Shown piece by piece: positions 33,600-43,908 of a stretch of DNA of 64,000 nt (positions are counted from its first letter, which is position 1; every line of letters begins with the position of its first letter). Location of the stretch: contig OY821518.1 of NCBI GenBank assembly GCA_963682025.1, positions 129,629,043 to 129,693,042 of the forward strand, in the 5' to 3' direction. Below the pieces are notes generated by a model. That model had not been told where the DNA came from. It searched no databases and saw only the letters and a list, made by a program, of their open reading frames with translations. The DNA comes from Cordilura impudica. Taxonomy: Eukaryota; Arthropoda; Insecta; Diptera; Scathophagidae. Made by a program: the position numbers and the translations under genes.

Positions 33600-34165
33600 T
33601 TTAATTACACTCTATACCACTATGTGGTCAGGGCATAATGAGTTTGAGCTAATGTTTGTAACTACCAAAAATATTTGACCTTTTAGTATAACGATCGACT
33701 CAGAATCAGTTTCAGAGTCGATTTAGCGATAACCATTCGACCGTTCTGTCTGTCTTTCCGTCTGTTTGTGTGTCCATGTAAACCTTGTAATCAAACTACA
33801 GGTCGTTAAATTGAATATATTTTGATGAAATTCAGAGATAGGATGAACCCTATTGAAATTTGATGTGTGTTTATTACATGCGTTAATTAGTAGTCAAAAA
33901 GTAAAGCTTGTAGAATAATTCTTAGTCATAGTCACCATATAACGCTGCTTCCCAATCTTCATTTAAATGTACCAAAAATCCAAAATATTGCACAGATATT
34001 TTCCAAAGTTGGTTTTTTATATGATTTTACAATAAATAGGTGACTTCACTAAATGACCATGATCAGTCTATTTTTCTACCTAGTCGCCTTATATAAATAT
34101 CAACATATTTTATGCAAAAAATTTTTAACAATATCGCTCAAGCTGGACCTAATCAGACTCTTTCT
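33600..34165 (-). mobile_element. DINE/Helentron-like element A6, degenerate
   Basis: Starts TCTATACCACTATGTGGT and keeps GATCGACTCAGAATCA, the GTCTGTCTTTCCGTC tract, TAAACCTTGTAATCAAACTA and CGCTGCTTCCCAATCTTCAT in A order. The palindrome end is lost. Confidence 0.65.
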
Positions 34166-34639
34166 CTAAACACATGAAATTTTACGATTTTTCCTATTTA
34201 AATTTAAGGAAGAATATTCAATAACATATACAGTGCAAATAATACCTGGTTACTAAGAGTGATGGGCAATGAATTGTCGGTTGGTAATTCAGTTCAATAA
34301 TAGACGATTATTTTATAAGAATTTAAAATTTTGATTTAAGCATACCTGCCCTGATGAGTATTGGAAATATCGGATATAAAGGCAATCACGCAGAAATTAG
34401 TCCTCAAGCTTGACTATTTATGTCTTAAAAAACCTAAATATATTACGAGTACAATAAGTTTCGGCCGATTTTTTAAATCAAAAATTGGCCATATATTGTG
34501 AAATAATGGAACCTTCTGATTAAATTCTTTTTGGCAGCATAGGGATATCAGGTCGGAAGAATGCATCATGTTTTGAGGCTAACCACGAATCGAGCAATGT
34601 CTACTGAATACGGAGCGTGTAGTAAAACTTCCGAATGGA

Positions 34640-35165
34640 ATGTTTCCAATTTTCACTAAAGATCATGATCCTTAAAAAGACGACTGACTGAAGCAAACAT
34701 GTTTGGATGCATAAGTCAAAAGACTATAAAAGCGATCTGACTTTGGAAAGACCGACAAAGAAAAAGATTTATCCTTTTGAAAAAAAAAACCAATGTAAAG
34801 CCAATGTAAATTGCATTAGACCCGATAATGGACCGGTTGTACGTCACCCAAAGAATCATGCTTAGAACATTAAGTATACATAAAATAGATTTGAAGCTTA
34901 ATCATCCTTTTAAATTATATGCATTCCAAAATATGCCAATAACTGTTATTCATGATAACAAAAAAAAAGAATTAAGGTTTTGGATTGGCTAGCGCAATGT
35001 CCTGACATAAACCTCATTGAAAAGCTTTATAACGATGTAAAAATCGAAAATGCGCAACAACCTTTTAAAAATACCGAAAAATTTTGAGTCACAAAATAAA
35101 CTTTGATGAAATTTTAGAAATATTCTCATAAACTTTATAAACAGAGCTGCCACCCTATTACAAAA
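34640..35165 (+). pseudogene. Tc1-like transposase relic
   Basis: Frames in order read RRLTEANMFGCISQKT (second helix-turn-helix and linker), then VIHDNKKK (place of the second catalytic Asp), then VLDWLAQCPDINLIEKLYND with the glutamate of a DD34E-type site. These motifs are typical of Tc1 transposases (VLxWPxQSPDLNPIENLW). Several stops and shifts separate them, including one in the A run near 34965. No terminal repeats could be fixed. Confidence 0.7.
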
Positions 35166-35246
35166 TATTTTGAAAATTTATTTTTATTAGAATAGTAAGG
35201 TAATGTTGTTTTGACGATATGAAATTTGGTACTCATGTTTGTATTA

Positions 35247-35850
35247 TTATACCCTCCACTCCAGTGTGCAGAGGGTATATATAAGTTTGTCATTCCGTTT
35301 GTAATAATTAGAAAAAAAAATCTGGACCCCATAAAATATATATATTTGTCATCCTTATAACAAGCGGAGTTGATGTAGCGATGTCCGTCTGTCCGGCTGT
35401 CCGTCTGTGGAAATCACGATGACGGCTTCAATCGGGCAACTAGGTTGCTCGTTGGTATAAAAAATGATTCATTAACATCCTGAGAAGTTTGCTATTTAAA
35501 ATCGTCCAAATCGGTTTATCTGGTCCCGAGAATTGAACGATGGAGTGAAAAAAGTCTTGAAAAAATATGATTTGCCTATGTTGTTCTTGTCACAATAACG
35601 TTCTCAATAGGACAGCTAGGGCGCTTGCTGTTAGTGAGAATGATACATCAACATCGTGAGAAGGTTTCTGTTTTTTAAATCGTGACAATAGGTTTCATAG
35701 GTGCCGAGAAATCACTGGAAAGTTAAAAAAATATGATGTTTTCCTATATTGTTATTCTAAATTTTTGTATTTTGTCACAGCTGTACTTATGGTCGTTGCG
35801 GTAATAATATAAAAATTCACCAATATCAATATTTTATGGTGTAATATTTA
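35247..35850 (-). mobile_element. DINE/mini-me-like element B3
   Basis: Reverse copy of B2. ATACCCTCCACTCCAGTGTG is followed by GGACCCCATAAAATATATAT, a GTCCGTCTGTCCGGC tract and the repeated ATGATTCATTAACATCC and CAATAGGACAGCTAGG blocks. It may pair with the E-type end at 39598-39652 as one larger element. Confidence 0.7.
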
Positions 35851-36319
35851 AGTTAGTTAATTATTAAAAGAAACTATATAAAATCAATACCAATTTTCTG
35901 CGATTTTTATAAGATCACAAATTATTACAAATTGATACATACTACTGTTGCAAATATCAAATTACTATAAATAACATTCATATATTCTGTATATGTATAT
36001 ATCGATAATAAGCGCATATTAAAAATAATATAAATATAAATTATTTTATTTATACAAAATACTGCAATTTTTAGGGTTGCAAAAATAGTATGATTTTAAG
36101 GGTTCTACTTTTAGTACATACTTGCATTCAAAAGTAGTAGTGAAACCATAAAATTCTACCCTGTAAAAAATTGGTGTTTAAAAAAAAATTTTTTTTGTGA
36201 GATGATAATAATAATATGAATAATACTTAATTATAATACATTTCAAAAATTTATTATTTAATGTTCGGCAAATACCATTCCCGGACTAACGAGAATTTAA
36301 TGCACGAATTATTCGCATT
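35851..36319. other. Unassigned AT-rich DNA
   Basis: Nothing recognised. Confidence 0.4.
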
Positions 36320-36550
36320 AGGAATAATCGCGGAGCTCAGCTCAATCAAAGTGCAATGATCGAGCCTCGCCCTGGGAAACATTTGTTCATGCTTCCCTTT
36401 GCACAAACGTCATTTCCAACTACCAAATATTGTATTCACTAACTTTCCACATCAGGAATAGTCGCGGAGCTCAACTCAATCAATGTGCAATGATTAAGCT
36501 TCGCACTGGGAAATATGTATTTATTCATTTGTTAGCACAAACCGAACTTC
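36320..36550 (+). repeat. Diverged tandem duplication, 134-bp spacing
   Basis: AGGAATAATCGCGGAGCTCA with TCAATCAAAGTGCAATGAT at 36320 recurs as AGGAATAGTCGCGGAGCTCA with TCAATCAATGTGCAATGAT at 36454. CTGGGAAA and GCACAAAC follow in both. The units are locally GC-richer than their surroundings. Function unknown. Confidence 0.75.
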
Positions 36551-37163
36551 TTATGGCACATTAAAAATAAACTAATTGAGAAGTACAATTCATCATTACG
36601 CTGTATTATAATACTATTTTCTTATTTTACTAGTAGCTAGTAAACATAATGATCGTATCATTGTGAACGAAATAGAATTGAAATTGTGTGCAGACTTGTT
36701 TTACTTAAAAAACTGTTTCTACAGATAGAGAATAAAATCCCAGTAAACATTTTATGCAATAAGTGATCATGTGGAGTCTTTTTTGACTCCTCTGTGCTAT
36801 TAAAACAGTCATAAATGCGCTCTTTTGCAAAATATTCTTTTGTTGGGAGGAAATATTACCTTACCCCCGACTCTTCTTGAGAACCTTTTTTATCCAATTT
36901 TCTGATTAGTTTCGACTTATTTTTGAATCGTATTTAATATAATTTTTCTATAAATCACTTTTTAAGCGTAAGCAAAAATCATTTCTTAGTCTTTTTTCTA
37001 ATACCGCATGTGATTAATCAGTTTTAATTGATCATCAAAAGTGCTCGAAGAAGACACAGTAAATTGATTTTCGTTAAAATAAACTTCGAAATGATTACTG
37101 GGACAACGTATATTTTTGTTTACACACACATATACATAACGGCACTAGTAAGCCGAACTCTCT
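36551..37163. other. Unassigned DNA
   Basis: Nothing recognised. Confidence 0.4.
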
Positions 37164-37739
37164 CATGAAACATATAGACGACAGCGGCTACACGACTACA
37201 GCCTGTCAAAAATAAAATACACACGTTTATATGAAAACGATTATTTTGACACCAACACAGCGACACGACCACATGGCCACTTTTGCTGCTGTAGTCAACT
37301 TAGGCTAATTTCTATTTTTGTTGGCTACAAAATAAAAATAGTGTTGACAATACAACAAAATATGTAAAAGATATTAGTGCTATGAAATATTTTATTTTGT
37401 TGAAAAAATTAATCGCAAAATGAAATGCTATAATAATTCTACTAATAAGTAAATTTATTTATTTATTTTTACATTATAATAATGCATTATAAATAAGTAA
37501 TATATTTAAGACAATTTTATATAGAATCATACATGTTTTTCTATTTTAATAAAGTAAAAAAAAATATAATTGGCACTACTGAAATAAAAATGCTTTTGTA
37601 TAAAAACAGCTGTTTATATTGTTGTTATATGTTGCTGTCGTTTTCAAAAAATTAAGTAGTTGACTACACGACTGCAATTGCAGCCAGCAGCATTTGTAGT
37701 CGTGTGTTCGTGTAGCCTCTGTCGTCTATGTGTTTCATG
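37164..37739. mobile_element. Inverted-repeat element H, complete copy
   Basis: Begins CATGAAACATATAGACGACA and GGCTACACGACTAC. Ends TAGTCGTGTGTTCGTGTAGC, then CTGTCGTCTATGTGTTTCATG. The inverted ends extend over more than 30 bp with few differences. A further inverted pair of GTAGTCAACT motifs lies inside. The 576-bp element has no coding sequence and no clear target duplication. A partial copy is at 5390-5689. Confidence 0.7.
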
Positions 37740-38394
37740 CGTAAGTAACAATTTCATTTAGTCTTATGAAAGCTTTTGAACAAAGCAGATATACGTCGCA
37801 TTGTTTTGTGAAATCTTACATTTTTTTTAAATAGGTACCAGTGATACCATGAGATTTTTACAGAAATCTCTACGCTAATGAAAAAAATCCCTTTTTTTTC
37901 CTACACCCCCTTTTTTCTCTCTACATTTTTCCCTACACTACTTTTTTAATTTTTCACGGCCGCACTAAGTAGAAAAAATGTTCATATAGAAACAATCTAT
38001 TCAATTAAAAACATAACAATTATCACAATGTTCAATAAATCGCTGATGAAGGCTGAAATGCCAGAAACCGGTCCGATTAAGAATACAGTGCAGTTATGAA
38101 TTTTTGAAATATATGCTTTCTTCTTCTTTACCACGCACCATTTAAAAAAAATTATTTTTAATTTGTTAATTTTCAATTTCAATAATGCAAAAATAACATA
38201 AAAACGAAGAAAAATATCATAAAAAATAAGATAAGAATATCATTAGAATTACATAAAAACAACATTTAAAACCAACAGATATTATAAAAGAAATATTTTT
38301 ACTATTCTGTATAATTCATCTTTTATAAGGCTAGATGTGCATTTAAAATTTACACAATTAATTAAAATGGCTTGCAAATGGGATCTTATAACGT
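37740..38394. other. Unassigned AT-rich DNA
   Basis: Nothing recognised. Confidence 0.35.
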
Positions 38395-38639
38395 AAACAG
38401 AATTTTTGTTGTTGGTTTTAAAAGATATTTTTTAAGACATTGGTTATTAGCATGTATACTTTGATCTGATTTATCGCAATTTAATATTTTTTCACAAGCC
38501 TTGCCTCTGTATTTGAAGTCGTCATCTTTGACCTGTTCCATCCCATTAGCTTCTCGTCTCTCAACTAACTTGAGTAAAACCTTTGTTTTCTGTATTTCTT
38601 TGATGTGTTTTCAGCATCATCGAAAAACGAATCGGACAT
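38395..38639 (-). pseudogene. Small unidentified coding remnant
   Basis: On the minus strand ATG at 38639 opens MSDSFFDDAENTS. After a one-base shift the reading continues KTKVLLKLVERREANGMEQV, then DDFKYRGKACEKI, without a stop to beyond 38400. The charged helical stretch with VERR and a later Cys recalls MADF/Myb-SANT-like DNA-binding domains of hosts or Harbinger elements, but the match is weak. It may be an old exon or a transposon fragment. Confidence 0.3.
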
Positions 38640-38914
38640 TTTTCTAAAATCAATTTTGTTTGCATTTATAATATTTTAATGTTCTTTTTATTTATAAACT
38701 TACTTAATAAAATCGAAGAGATCTACAAGGATGGCGTACTTATGTACATATGTATTAAAAAAATGCACAAAACAAGTAAACTGCACAAAAGTGTTTTTTA
38801 CTTGTCATTCTTATTAAAGAAGCCACGTATTTACTTTCTCCATATTATAGAGTTATTACCAGATTTAAAAAAGATATATATTGATTAAGTTATATAGTTG
38901 ACCTTTGTTGTTGT

Positions 38915-39245
38915 TGTGTTGTGTAATTGTTTGGTTTTAGGTCATAAATAATGAAATAAAAGAAATTAAAAACCAAGAAGTTTTTATATTTTATTTCGCT
39001 GGTTTTATTCTTCCGATATTTCGATCTGCTTCGCAAGTTTATTACCAACTGGTAAAAGGAGAAGAAGTTTTTCAACTCAACGCAACCACCTAATTAAAAT
39101 TTAAAAATTTCCCAGAAGATGATCTGCGAAGCAGATCGAAATATCGGAAGAATAAAATCAGCGAAATAAAATATAAAAACTTCTTGGTTTTTAATTTCTT
39201 TTATTTCATTATTTATGACCTAAAACCAAACAATTACACAACACA
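38915..39245. repeat. Long near-perfect inverted repeat (121-bp arms)
   Basis: The left arm 38915-39035 and right arm 39125-39245 are reverse complements over 121 bp with a single mismatch. The loop is 89 bp. The arms start TGTGTTGTGTAATTGTTTGG and end GATCTGCTTCGCA, and the innermost right part (GATCTGCGAAGCAGATC) is a small hairpin itself. Transcription through this would give a long double-stranded RNA hairpin. It could be a fold-back element; no target duplication was identified. Confidence 0.9.
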
Positions 39246-39597
39246 AAGATATATTTTTAATTTTAAAGTTTAAAATTGAAATATATATTATATTAAGTTG
39301 TTAAAAAAAAATTTGCAAAAAATCCCTACAATTCGACAAAAGTAAGAAATCTTTTGCATTAAACACATACATACATAGACGCAAATCCATTTATAAATAA
39401 GACGTGGACAAGTATTCCGAAAAAGATCCGAAATTTAAAAATATATTTTGTTTACTATCTTCTATTGACTTTAAAATTGTTGAACGTAAATGCTGAAAAT
39501 TCAGAGTATTTGTTGTAATAAATTACTAAATTGATCAAATTGTTTACATTTTCAAATATTTTATTTACATTTGTTACAAATAGTGCAAGAAAACCTA
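39246..39597. other. Unassigned AT-rich DNA
   Basis: Nothing recognised. Confidence 0.35.
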
Positions 39598-39652
39598 GGT
39601 GGAGGGTATCAAAGATTCGGCATAGCCGAATTTAACACTCTTACTTGTTTTT
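39598..39652 (-). mobile_element. 5' end of a DINE/Helentron-like element (E3)
   Basis: Reverse of the termini at 11886 and 18352: GGTGGAGGGTAT, hairpin ATTCGGC-ATA-GCCGAAT, then CACTCTTACTTGTTTT. Orientation and GGAGGGTAT polarity fit the ATACCCTCCAC end at 35249, so both may bound one minus-strand element. Confidence 0.6.
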
Positions 39653-40200
39653 ACATAGAGTTTCCAACCTGTGTAATGTATATGATGTTATATATCATTT
39701 AAAATCTGATTGAAACATGCCAAATCTGATGAAATATATGGGTAGAAACAGCATATGTTAACATATTTTGTATGACAACACGTCTCGATATAAGAAAATT
39801 TAAAAATTGTTTGTATATTAGTAATGTCCTTGCCAAAACGAAAGTTTGCTACCCATAATGGCCATGTTTAAAATAGAGTTCTCAAAAATGTGAAAATCAA
39901 AAAAAAAAAAAGAGATGTTTTTTAAAAAGGGTTCAGCTCACTGGTAGTTTTCGCTAGACCCGAGACTGTTATTCATTTTGGAAGGTGTGCTGCATCTTAC
40001 TCTTCTTTATCACTGAAAATAAAAATCACTGTAGCGGTATTAATAAATAAAATTTAAAGTATGGAATTTTACATAATTTTTAAAACCTTCAGTACATATC
40101 CATAGATTTTCTTCTATAACATCTTGTATTCTTCGCAGAGGTGCTGGTTATGCTTGAAAATAAACAAATAATTGGTTGTCTTTGATTTTGATTTTTCTAA
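39653..40200. other. Unassigned DNA
   Basis: Nothing recognised. Confidence 0.35.
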
Positions 40201-40951
40201 TTTTTATACCCTATACCACTATGCGGTTTGGGTATAATGACTTTGTGCTGCTGTATGTAGCTACCAAAAATATTTGACATAGACCCATCTTTTATTATAC
40301 CGAGATCGACTCAGAATCACTTTCTGAGTCGATTTAGCGATGTCCGTCCGTCTGTGTGTCCATGTAAACCTTGTAATCAAACTGCAGGTCGCAAATATGA
40401 ATATATTTTGATGAAATTTGGTATATAAGCTTTTATCGGCCATTGGATGAATGCCATTCAAACTGGTGAAATTCAGTCCATGTTCAGACCTAGTCCCCAT
40501 ACAAATGACCCCTATGAAATCGACATAAATTGCCATAAGATCCAAATTATCATATAGATCTCAGTCAAATTGGGTTTGTATGTGTTTATTATATCCATTA
40601 ATCAGTAGTCCAAATAAAATCCCTATAGGACAATTCTTAGTCATAGGCCCCATATAGAGCTGCTTCCCGAAATTCAAAAAACAAAAATATAACACAGATT
40701 TTTCTCAAATTTGGTTTGTATATATTTTCGAAATATAAGTGAGTCTTAAAAATATGATCAGGATCGGTCCATTTTTCGACCTAGTCCCCCTATAAAAATA
40801 ACATCCGATTTGAACTTTTTCATATGTGCAGCCAAAAAAATTAATAACATTGCCACTCAAATTTGTTTTATGCTTATGTTCTATATCGAATTAGTTGGAC
40901 CGAAAAGATCGCGTCTCTAAACCATGGTATAGGGTATCGTATAGTCGGTCT
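40201..40951 (-). mobile_element. DINE/Helentron-like element A4, truncated at palindrome
   Basis: A full A copy in reverse up to ATAGTCGGTCT, the first half of the terminal palindrome. The other half and the TTTTCTTACTTGTT end are missing, and piggyBac-type coding sequence follows within nine bases. Confidence 0.8.
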
Positions 40952-40959
40952 ATGAAAAA

Positions 40960-42647
40960 ATGAGTTTTAGAAAAGGATTACCTGACGATTTTATAACAAA
41001 ATTTTTAAAATTGTGTGACGAAAGCGATACAGAAGAAGCTGAGTGTAGGGATGAAGTAGACGTTAATGAAGTAAATGATCACGATGACTCAGATACGGAG
41101 TCAGATTCGGACGACGAAAGTTCGGCAACAGAAAGGTCATTGGACAGTATTCTCTCAGTGGATGAAACAATATGTAGCAACTCTGTTAATTCATCAATTA
41201 TAAAATTAAGTAGTCCGGGAAAAACAGACACTTTTGGAGTACAGAAAAGCCAAAAACTTCAGGTATAAATATTGTACACAAACCACAAGGACCTACGCGC
41301 CAAAGAAAAAAAACATTGCTTATCCATTATCCTGTTTTGAGTTATTTTTAACTGATGAAATTATAAGCAAAATTATTAAATGGACCAATGTTGAAATAGA
41401 AATAAGGCAAGGCAAATTATGAGGTTATTAGGACTACTCAAAGAAAAACTGAAAAGGATGTAATAAAGGCGTTCATAGGCATCCGCCGCCCTTAAAGATA
41501 ATCAGCTAAATGTAAACGAAATGTTTGATGCATCATATTCCGGAAACATGTATGTTTCTACAATGAGTAAAGCGAGATTCAAATTTTTGACAGGTTGTCT
41601 CAGATTTGATGATAAGTCTGAAAGACAAAAGAATATAATCAATGACAAGTTTATCCCAATTAGAAAAATGTCGAACAAATTACGATCTTGGTTTATATGT
41701 CACAATTGATGAACAACTTCTAGTATTTCGAGGCAGATGCTGCTTTCGCATGTATATACCAAATAAGCCGGCTAAATGTGGGCTTAAAATTGTGATGATA
41801 TGCGATAGTGGTACCAAGTATATGGTAGATGCAATTCCTTATTTAGGAAAGAGTACAAATACAGGTGGCCTGCCTCTTGGTGAATACTTTGTAAAATAGT
41901 TAACTGGAACTATGCATGGGTCTAACTGGAATGTAACCATGGGCAATTGGTTTACGTCCATTCCCCTAGCTAAGTGCCTTCTTTGCCAGCCTTACCATTT
42001 TAGGAACATTGCGATCAAACAAAAAAGAAATTCCGAAAGAAATTTTCAGTTCTAAAAACCGTCGAGTTGGAACATCAATATTTTGCTTTGACAACGAATT
42101 AACTCTGCTCTCATATAAACCAAGACCAAATAAAATAGTTTATATGCTATCCTTCTGCGGTGAAGAAGCAACTGATAATAGTCAAACGAATAAACAACAT
42201 ATGGAAGAATTTTACAAGCAATCCAAAGGCGCTGTCGATACCTTTGACCAAATGTAGTAGAAAAACCAAAAGATGACCAAGTGCATAATTTATGGAATTA
42301 TAAATATTGCATGTATTAACAGCTATGTAATTTAACGCCACAACATGCATAAAGATGGTAAGGGACCCTAAAATCGAAAAGATTTAATGAAAGAGCTACA
42401 TGCTAAGTTAGTACTTCCTTGGCTAAATAAACTTAAGTGCCTCTAAAAGGGAAAATATACAAAATTTAACATCAACCAAAAGTGTGGAGACTAAAAATAA
42501 CCTAAGTGAATAAAAATCAATAATAAGAGTAAGATTTGCGGTTTTTGTCCTTACCAGAAGCACCGAATGACAAAGTCCATATGCGCAAAGTGTGGTAAAA
42601 GTGTTTGTGGGGAACATAAAATAGAAGTTTGCAACAAATGTTTTTAG
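40960..42647 (+). pseudogene. piggyBac-type transposase, broken
   Basis: Begins ATG with an acidic N-terminal region (DDSDTESDSDDESS), usual for piggyBac proteins. There follow the DDE-core motifs MICDSGTKYMVDAIPYLGK, NWFTSIPLAKC, CFDNELTLLSYKP and GAVDTFDQM. It ends in a Cys-rich zinc-binding domain (CGFCPYQKH, CAKCGKSVCGEHK, CNKCF, stop TAG at 42645-42647). The enzyme cuts at TTAA and moves the element without a footprint. At least six frameshifts or stops break the frame (near 41265, 41420, 41500, 41700, 41900 and 42257). The residue expected to be the second catalytic Asp before NWF is Gly. No 5' terminal repeat remains. A Helitron lies about 110 bp downstream. Confidence 0.85.
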
Positions 42648-42760
42648 AATAGAAAAAAAAAATTTTTTTTGGCATTTAGTTTTTATTTAATTTATTTTCT
42701 TTTGTTCTTAATGAATTTTGTGATTTAAGTTAAGTATTTTTTTAAAGTTATTTAATTAAA

Positions 42761-43137
42761 CTAGCAGATTCCAGCCCTCGAAATTCGAGCGCAAATTCTA
42801 GGAAATTTTATTTTTTCATTATATAAAGACCCTAAAAGTATGCTAATCAATTATAGCCAATTCACAAATCAACACAAAAATCAAACTCATTTTTATTACA
42901 AACACATTAACAAATTTAATAAACACACACGTAGCATTGTATAATTTTATGTATGTGTTAGTAGCAACTTTAAATGCAATTTACTCAAAATAAAGGAAAA
43001 AATTTAAAAATCTGTAAATCTACAAATCGGCTAAAAAGAAATACCTTTCAAATAATATACGTTTGGTCAAAATCGGTATAAAACGGTAGAATAAAACATC
43101 AGTCACAAGAAATCGCCTAGCCTATTAATATTATAGA
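42761..43137 (-). mobile_element. Non-autonomous Helitron C3 (best copy)
   Basis: Plus-strand start CTAGCAGATTCCAGCCCTCG with the palindrome CTCGAAATTCGAG, preceded by A. Plus-strand end CCTATTAATATTATAGA, followed by T. On the minus strand it reads 5' TCTATAATATTAATAGG to the hairpin, 12 nt, CTAG 3', inserted between A and T, which fulfils the Helitron criteria. It is 377 bp and non-coding. Confidence 0.8.
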
Positions 43138-43356
43138 TTCTATTTGATCTCAAAAAGTGTTCCTTAAAAAGTCTCTTTAAATAAATATAATATTTCAATG
43201 AATTTTCCAATAAAAATTAAAATTTTTTGTATTATTTGTTCAAAACAGAAATGTAACATTTTAAAAGATTTTTGATGGTTCATATACGGATTTAGAAAAA
43301 AATCGATTTTACATATGTATATGTTAGTCGATTCGACAAATGATTAGTGTTAACAT
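43138..43356. other. Unassigned AT-rich DNA
   Basis: Spacer between Helitron C3 and the transposon beginning at 43357. Confidence 0.4.
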
Positions 43357-43908
43357 ATCGTCGGCTTAACCTGCAAACCTGCCAACTCCCTTTCAGCATA
43401 TTTTACAGGAGAGACAAAAAACTTCTTATATCTCATATTTGTAGCTTGAGAGGAAAACCAAAAATATAGTTGGTTTATTTTATTGTATTCTTCATGTATG
43501 ACTACAATGTAAAAAAAAAAAATTGTATTTATTTAGTTATAAACGATTTTGTAACTTAGCAGGTTTTCTCACATCAATTTATGTTATTACTAAGGGAGAT
43601 AGTAGGTTTTCTTTCTAGTTTCACAAGTACTTTTTATTTAAAAAAAGCATGTAATTACAAAAATATCTTGTTATTATATTAAATAAATACAAATAATCAT
43701 TCAATGAAAGTATTTAAGTGGAATACAACAAAAAAAATTTTCCAAGAAAACAAAATGATGTCAAAATAACTAACTAATACTAATCTAAATAACTTATTGC
43801 TTTGTGTTTTTAAATTTACTCATGGGGTAAATTATCATAGAAGGAACGGTAATCTTCGGGAAGTGAACTTTTTAAATATTGTAAGTCTTCAAACTTTTTG
43901 GCTGTGAT

